From IMG/VR virus record IMGVR_UViG_3300045996_000554, positions 1 through 49,835 of that record: a DNA stretch of 49,835 bases. One strand, given 5' to 3'. Under the pieces are notes generated by a model, which saw nothing but the letters and a program-made list of their open reading frames with translations, was not told where the DNA came from and searched no databases. This document shows, piece by piece, positions 48,390 through 49,835 of this stretch (within the stretch, counting starts at the first letter, position 1; every line of letters starts with the position of its first letter). The DNA comes from a virus. Position numbers and translations under genes: made by a program.

Positions 48390-49835
48390 TCATCCTAATC
48401 CCGCCCACGACCCGGTATCTTCCCCTGTCGGTGACCCAAAGATCTCCTGATAGTCAGCCGCTTTGGCCCACATGACCTGTTGGGCCTTTTGGAGTAACTG
48501 CGCCATCGTCGGTTCAGGCCGTACGGGGCCGGATACGTCCTCGTCGGTGTACAAGGCGGCCAAGCTGTCCAGTATGTCATCGTGGACGTACTTGGGGAAC
48601 CGGGTGAACTCGTGCTTGAAGGCTTCTTTGACGTCGTCCGTCAGACCTGTAGAGAGAAAGATCAGCCCGTCTTTGAACGGGGGCTGGAGAGCCGCGAGGA
48701 TCTTGCTCGTCTTCGATATCTGCGTAGACGCCGCCCGATAGACAAACGGGGGAAACACGCCGGTCATCTGGCTGCGCCGCTGGATAGAGTCCTTCAGCCC
48801 CCGTACAAACCCCGTCTCCTCCACCTTGACCTTCAACGGCTTGTACTTGTCATACACCTGGAAGATATGGCTGATAATCTCGTCGGGCTTAAACCGGCCC
48901 CTCCGTACGTCCACCACGTACTTCCTGTTCATCCGGTCCACCATAGCCGTGGTGATGACGGTGTAGTCACTCCGGTTGTTGGTCGTATCCGCCGTATCGA
49001 CGGTCGTGTAGTGGTACGCTGCCGGCACCCGCCTGATGTCCTCCGGGTCCTTCCATAACACCATCTTGATGTTGAACGCCGTATCGTCCGTGGCCGACGG
49101 ATTGTTCAGCTTCTGCGTGGCGAACATCATCTCACCTGACAGGGACGTCTTCCGTTCCTTCTCCAACGCCTCCGCGGGGAACTGAGACGGGAAACGGCTG
49201 ATCGGCAGGTCCCCTTTGTACTCTGGTTTCTTCAGTTCCTCCAGCGAGTGGATCTTCCGCCCCGACTTGAGGATAAACGGGGCCTCCTGTTCATCCGGCG
49301 TGTACTCCTCTACAGCCTTCCCGATCACGGTCAAATCCGTCTTGTAACACCCCATCACGAACACGTCAAACTCACACTCTTCTTCGTTCTTCTTGGCCTC
49401 AATCCACTGGTCGATGATACGACCGTAGACGTCAGAGAAGTTGTACCGGGTACCCTCCACGTCGATCCAGTACAGGGGGCTGATTAAGAGATTCTGCGCC
49501 ATATCGTACGAGTACGCCACCTTCTGGCACTGGTCCTTCGTAGCCGAGTTCTTCTCATCGACAATATCTGTGAACTTGATGACATGATAGTGCATACCCG
49601 TCCGGATCGACTCAATGCCGCTGATGTTCATCGTCGGGGCCGCGGTGAACCTGGTCCTGGCTGGACACTGAAAGTACGTCTGTGTGCCGAACTCCTTGGC
49701 CTCCATCGGGGGACAGAACTCAGGGAAGAAAAACCGCATCACAGCGTTTTTGTGAAACTGCTGCTTGATAAACGCAAACTGCTTCTCAATCGTCTCCTGA
49801 GAAGCGTGCATCAGCAGCATGGTGATATCCGGGTA
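48390..49835 (-). CDS. terL: Terminase large subunit, ATPase end and nuclease domain
   Basis: C-terminal part of TerL; bases 49709-49835 duplicate 1-127. A Walker B/coupling-like region reads KFTDIVDEKNS. The RNase H-fold nuclease begins with VDTADTTNNRSDYTVIT near residue 388 of the joined protein, giving the first acidic residue. It ends with HDDILDSLAALYT near residue 530, the usual HDD..D third motif. About 592 aa in total, a normal size for TerL. The gene ends at a strong intrinsic terminator (48291-48318) before the portal promoter. The small subunit is not adjacent; a candidate is at 19064. Confidence 0.92.
   Translation of the reverse strand, partial: YPDITMLLMHASQETIEKQFAFIKQQFHKNAVMRFFFPEFCPPMEAKEFGTQTYFQCPARTRFTAAPTMNISGIESIRTGMHYHVIKFTDIVDEKNSATKDQCQKVAYSYDMAQNLLISPLYWIDVEGTRYNFSDVYGRIIDQWIEAKKNEEECEFDVFVMGCYKTDLTVIGKAVEEYTPDEQEAPFILKSGRKIHSLEELKKPEYKGDLPISRFPSQFPAEALEKERKTSLSGEMMFATQKLNNPSATDDTAFNIKMVLWKDPEDIRRVPAAYHYTTVDTADTTNNRSDYTVITTAMVDRMNRKYVVDVRRGRFKPDEIISHIFQVYDKYKPLKVKVEETGFVRGLKDSIQRRSQMTGVFPPFVYRAASTQISKTSKILAALQPPFKDGLIFLSTGLTDDVKEAFKHEFTRFPKYVHDDILDSLAALYTDEDVSGPVRPEPTMAQLLQKAQQVMWAKAADYQEIFGSPTGEDTGSWAGLG
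49709..49835. repeat. Right copy of the 127-bp terminal direct repeat
   Basis: Exact copy of bases 1-127. Merging the two copies gives a 49,708-bp circle and an intact terL. Confidence 0.95.

Noticed and set aside
1-49835. CRISPR arrays, insertion sequences or transposases
   Set aside because: No spaced repeat array and no transposase-like protein or terminal inverted repeats were seen.

Overview
This window looks like the complete genome of a short-tailed (podovirus-type) phage with an integration module. It was recovered as a circular contig: the first 127 bases recur exactly as the last 127, so the unique length is 49,708 bp and the large terminase gene runs across the join in frame (592 codons plus stop). 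GC content is high and genes are tightly packed. Most start codons have a clear GGAGG-type site, and many genes overlap as ATGA or TGATG. The host is not stated. A protein with a PEP-CTERM/exosortase sorting signal, and a set of Sec-signal-bearing parallel beta-helix proteins built like bacterial exoproteins, suggest a Gram-negative exosortase-bearing host. Acidobacteriota of the Bryobacter/Solibacter type would fit, but this is inference.

Layout on the circle. (1) 13769 to 1412, minus strand: two small virion-like proteins, then five proteins that each begin with a signal peptide. Three of these are large beta-helix proteins of 825-1149 aa. (2) 620-1444, plus strand: a two-gene cassette (small membrane protein, PEP-CTERM protein) inserted against the late direction, between the tail cluster and terL. 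(3) 460 through the join to 31275, minus strand: terL, portal, scaffold, N4-gp56-type major capsid protein, a head protein, tail/fibre proteins, holin, two tail-tube-A-like adaptors, a tail-tube-B-like nozzle and three large internal/ejection-type proteins. (4) 14494-16471, minus strand: a coupled string of small accessory proteins, several of them single-membrane-span micro-proteins. (5) 17127-31312, plus strand: the early region, with a Clp-like AAA+ ATPase, a TerS candidate, a PD-(D/E)XK nuclease, a Sak4-like recombinase ATPase with a probable ssDNA-binding partner, a UDG-like protein, a tyrosine integrase with attP, a family A DNA polymerase, a metallophosphoesterase, an Nmad1/MazG-like protein and a RepA-type helicase.

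Control elements. Two long gene-free stretches flank the accessory operon. 13770-14493 is rich in palindromes and short repeated half-sites. 16472-17126 holds TTATAAACCC iterons (candidate origin) and a perfect 12-bp palindrome. Six late units share a -10-centred motif near CGCTACAATAGTAGGTGACA with no conserved -35, which suggests a dedicated late activator. Two of these transcripts should begin with a hairpin, and two genes look nearly leaderless. Intrinsic terminators close terL, the capsid unit, the accessory operon and parts of the early region. The integrase and the gene after attP each have a textbook sigma70-type promoter with 17-bp spacing.

The attP core copies the 3' part of a tRNA-Arg(UCU) gene, from anticodon stem to CCA. 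The integrase keeps Lys, HxxR, GH and Tyr motifs, but has Asn where the first catalytic Arg is expected. I could not recognise a CI-type repressor, an excisionase or an endolysin. The most unusual part is the phage-borne 'secretome': seven proteins with Sec signal peptides, one with a PEP-CTERM anchor, in or beside the late operon.
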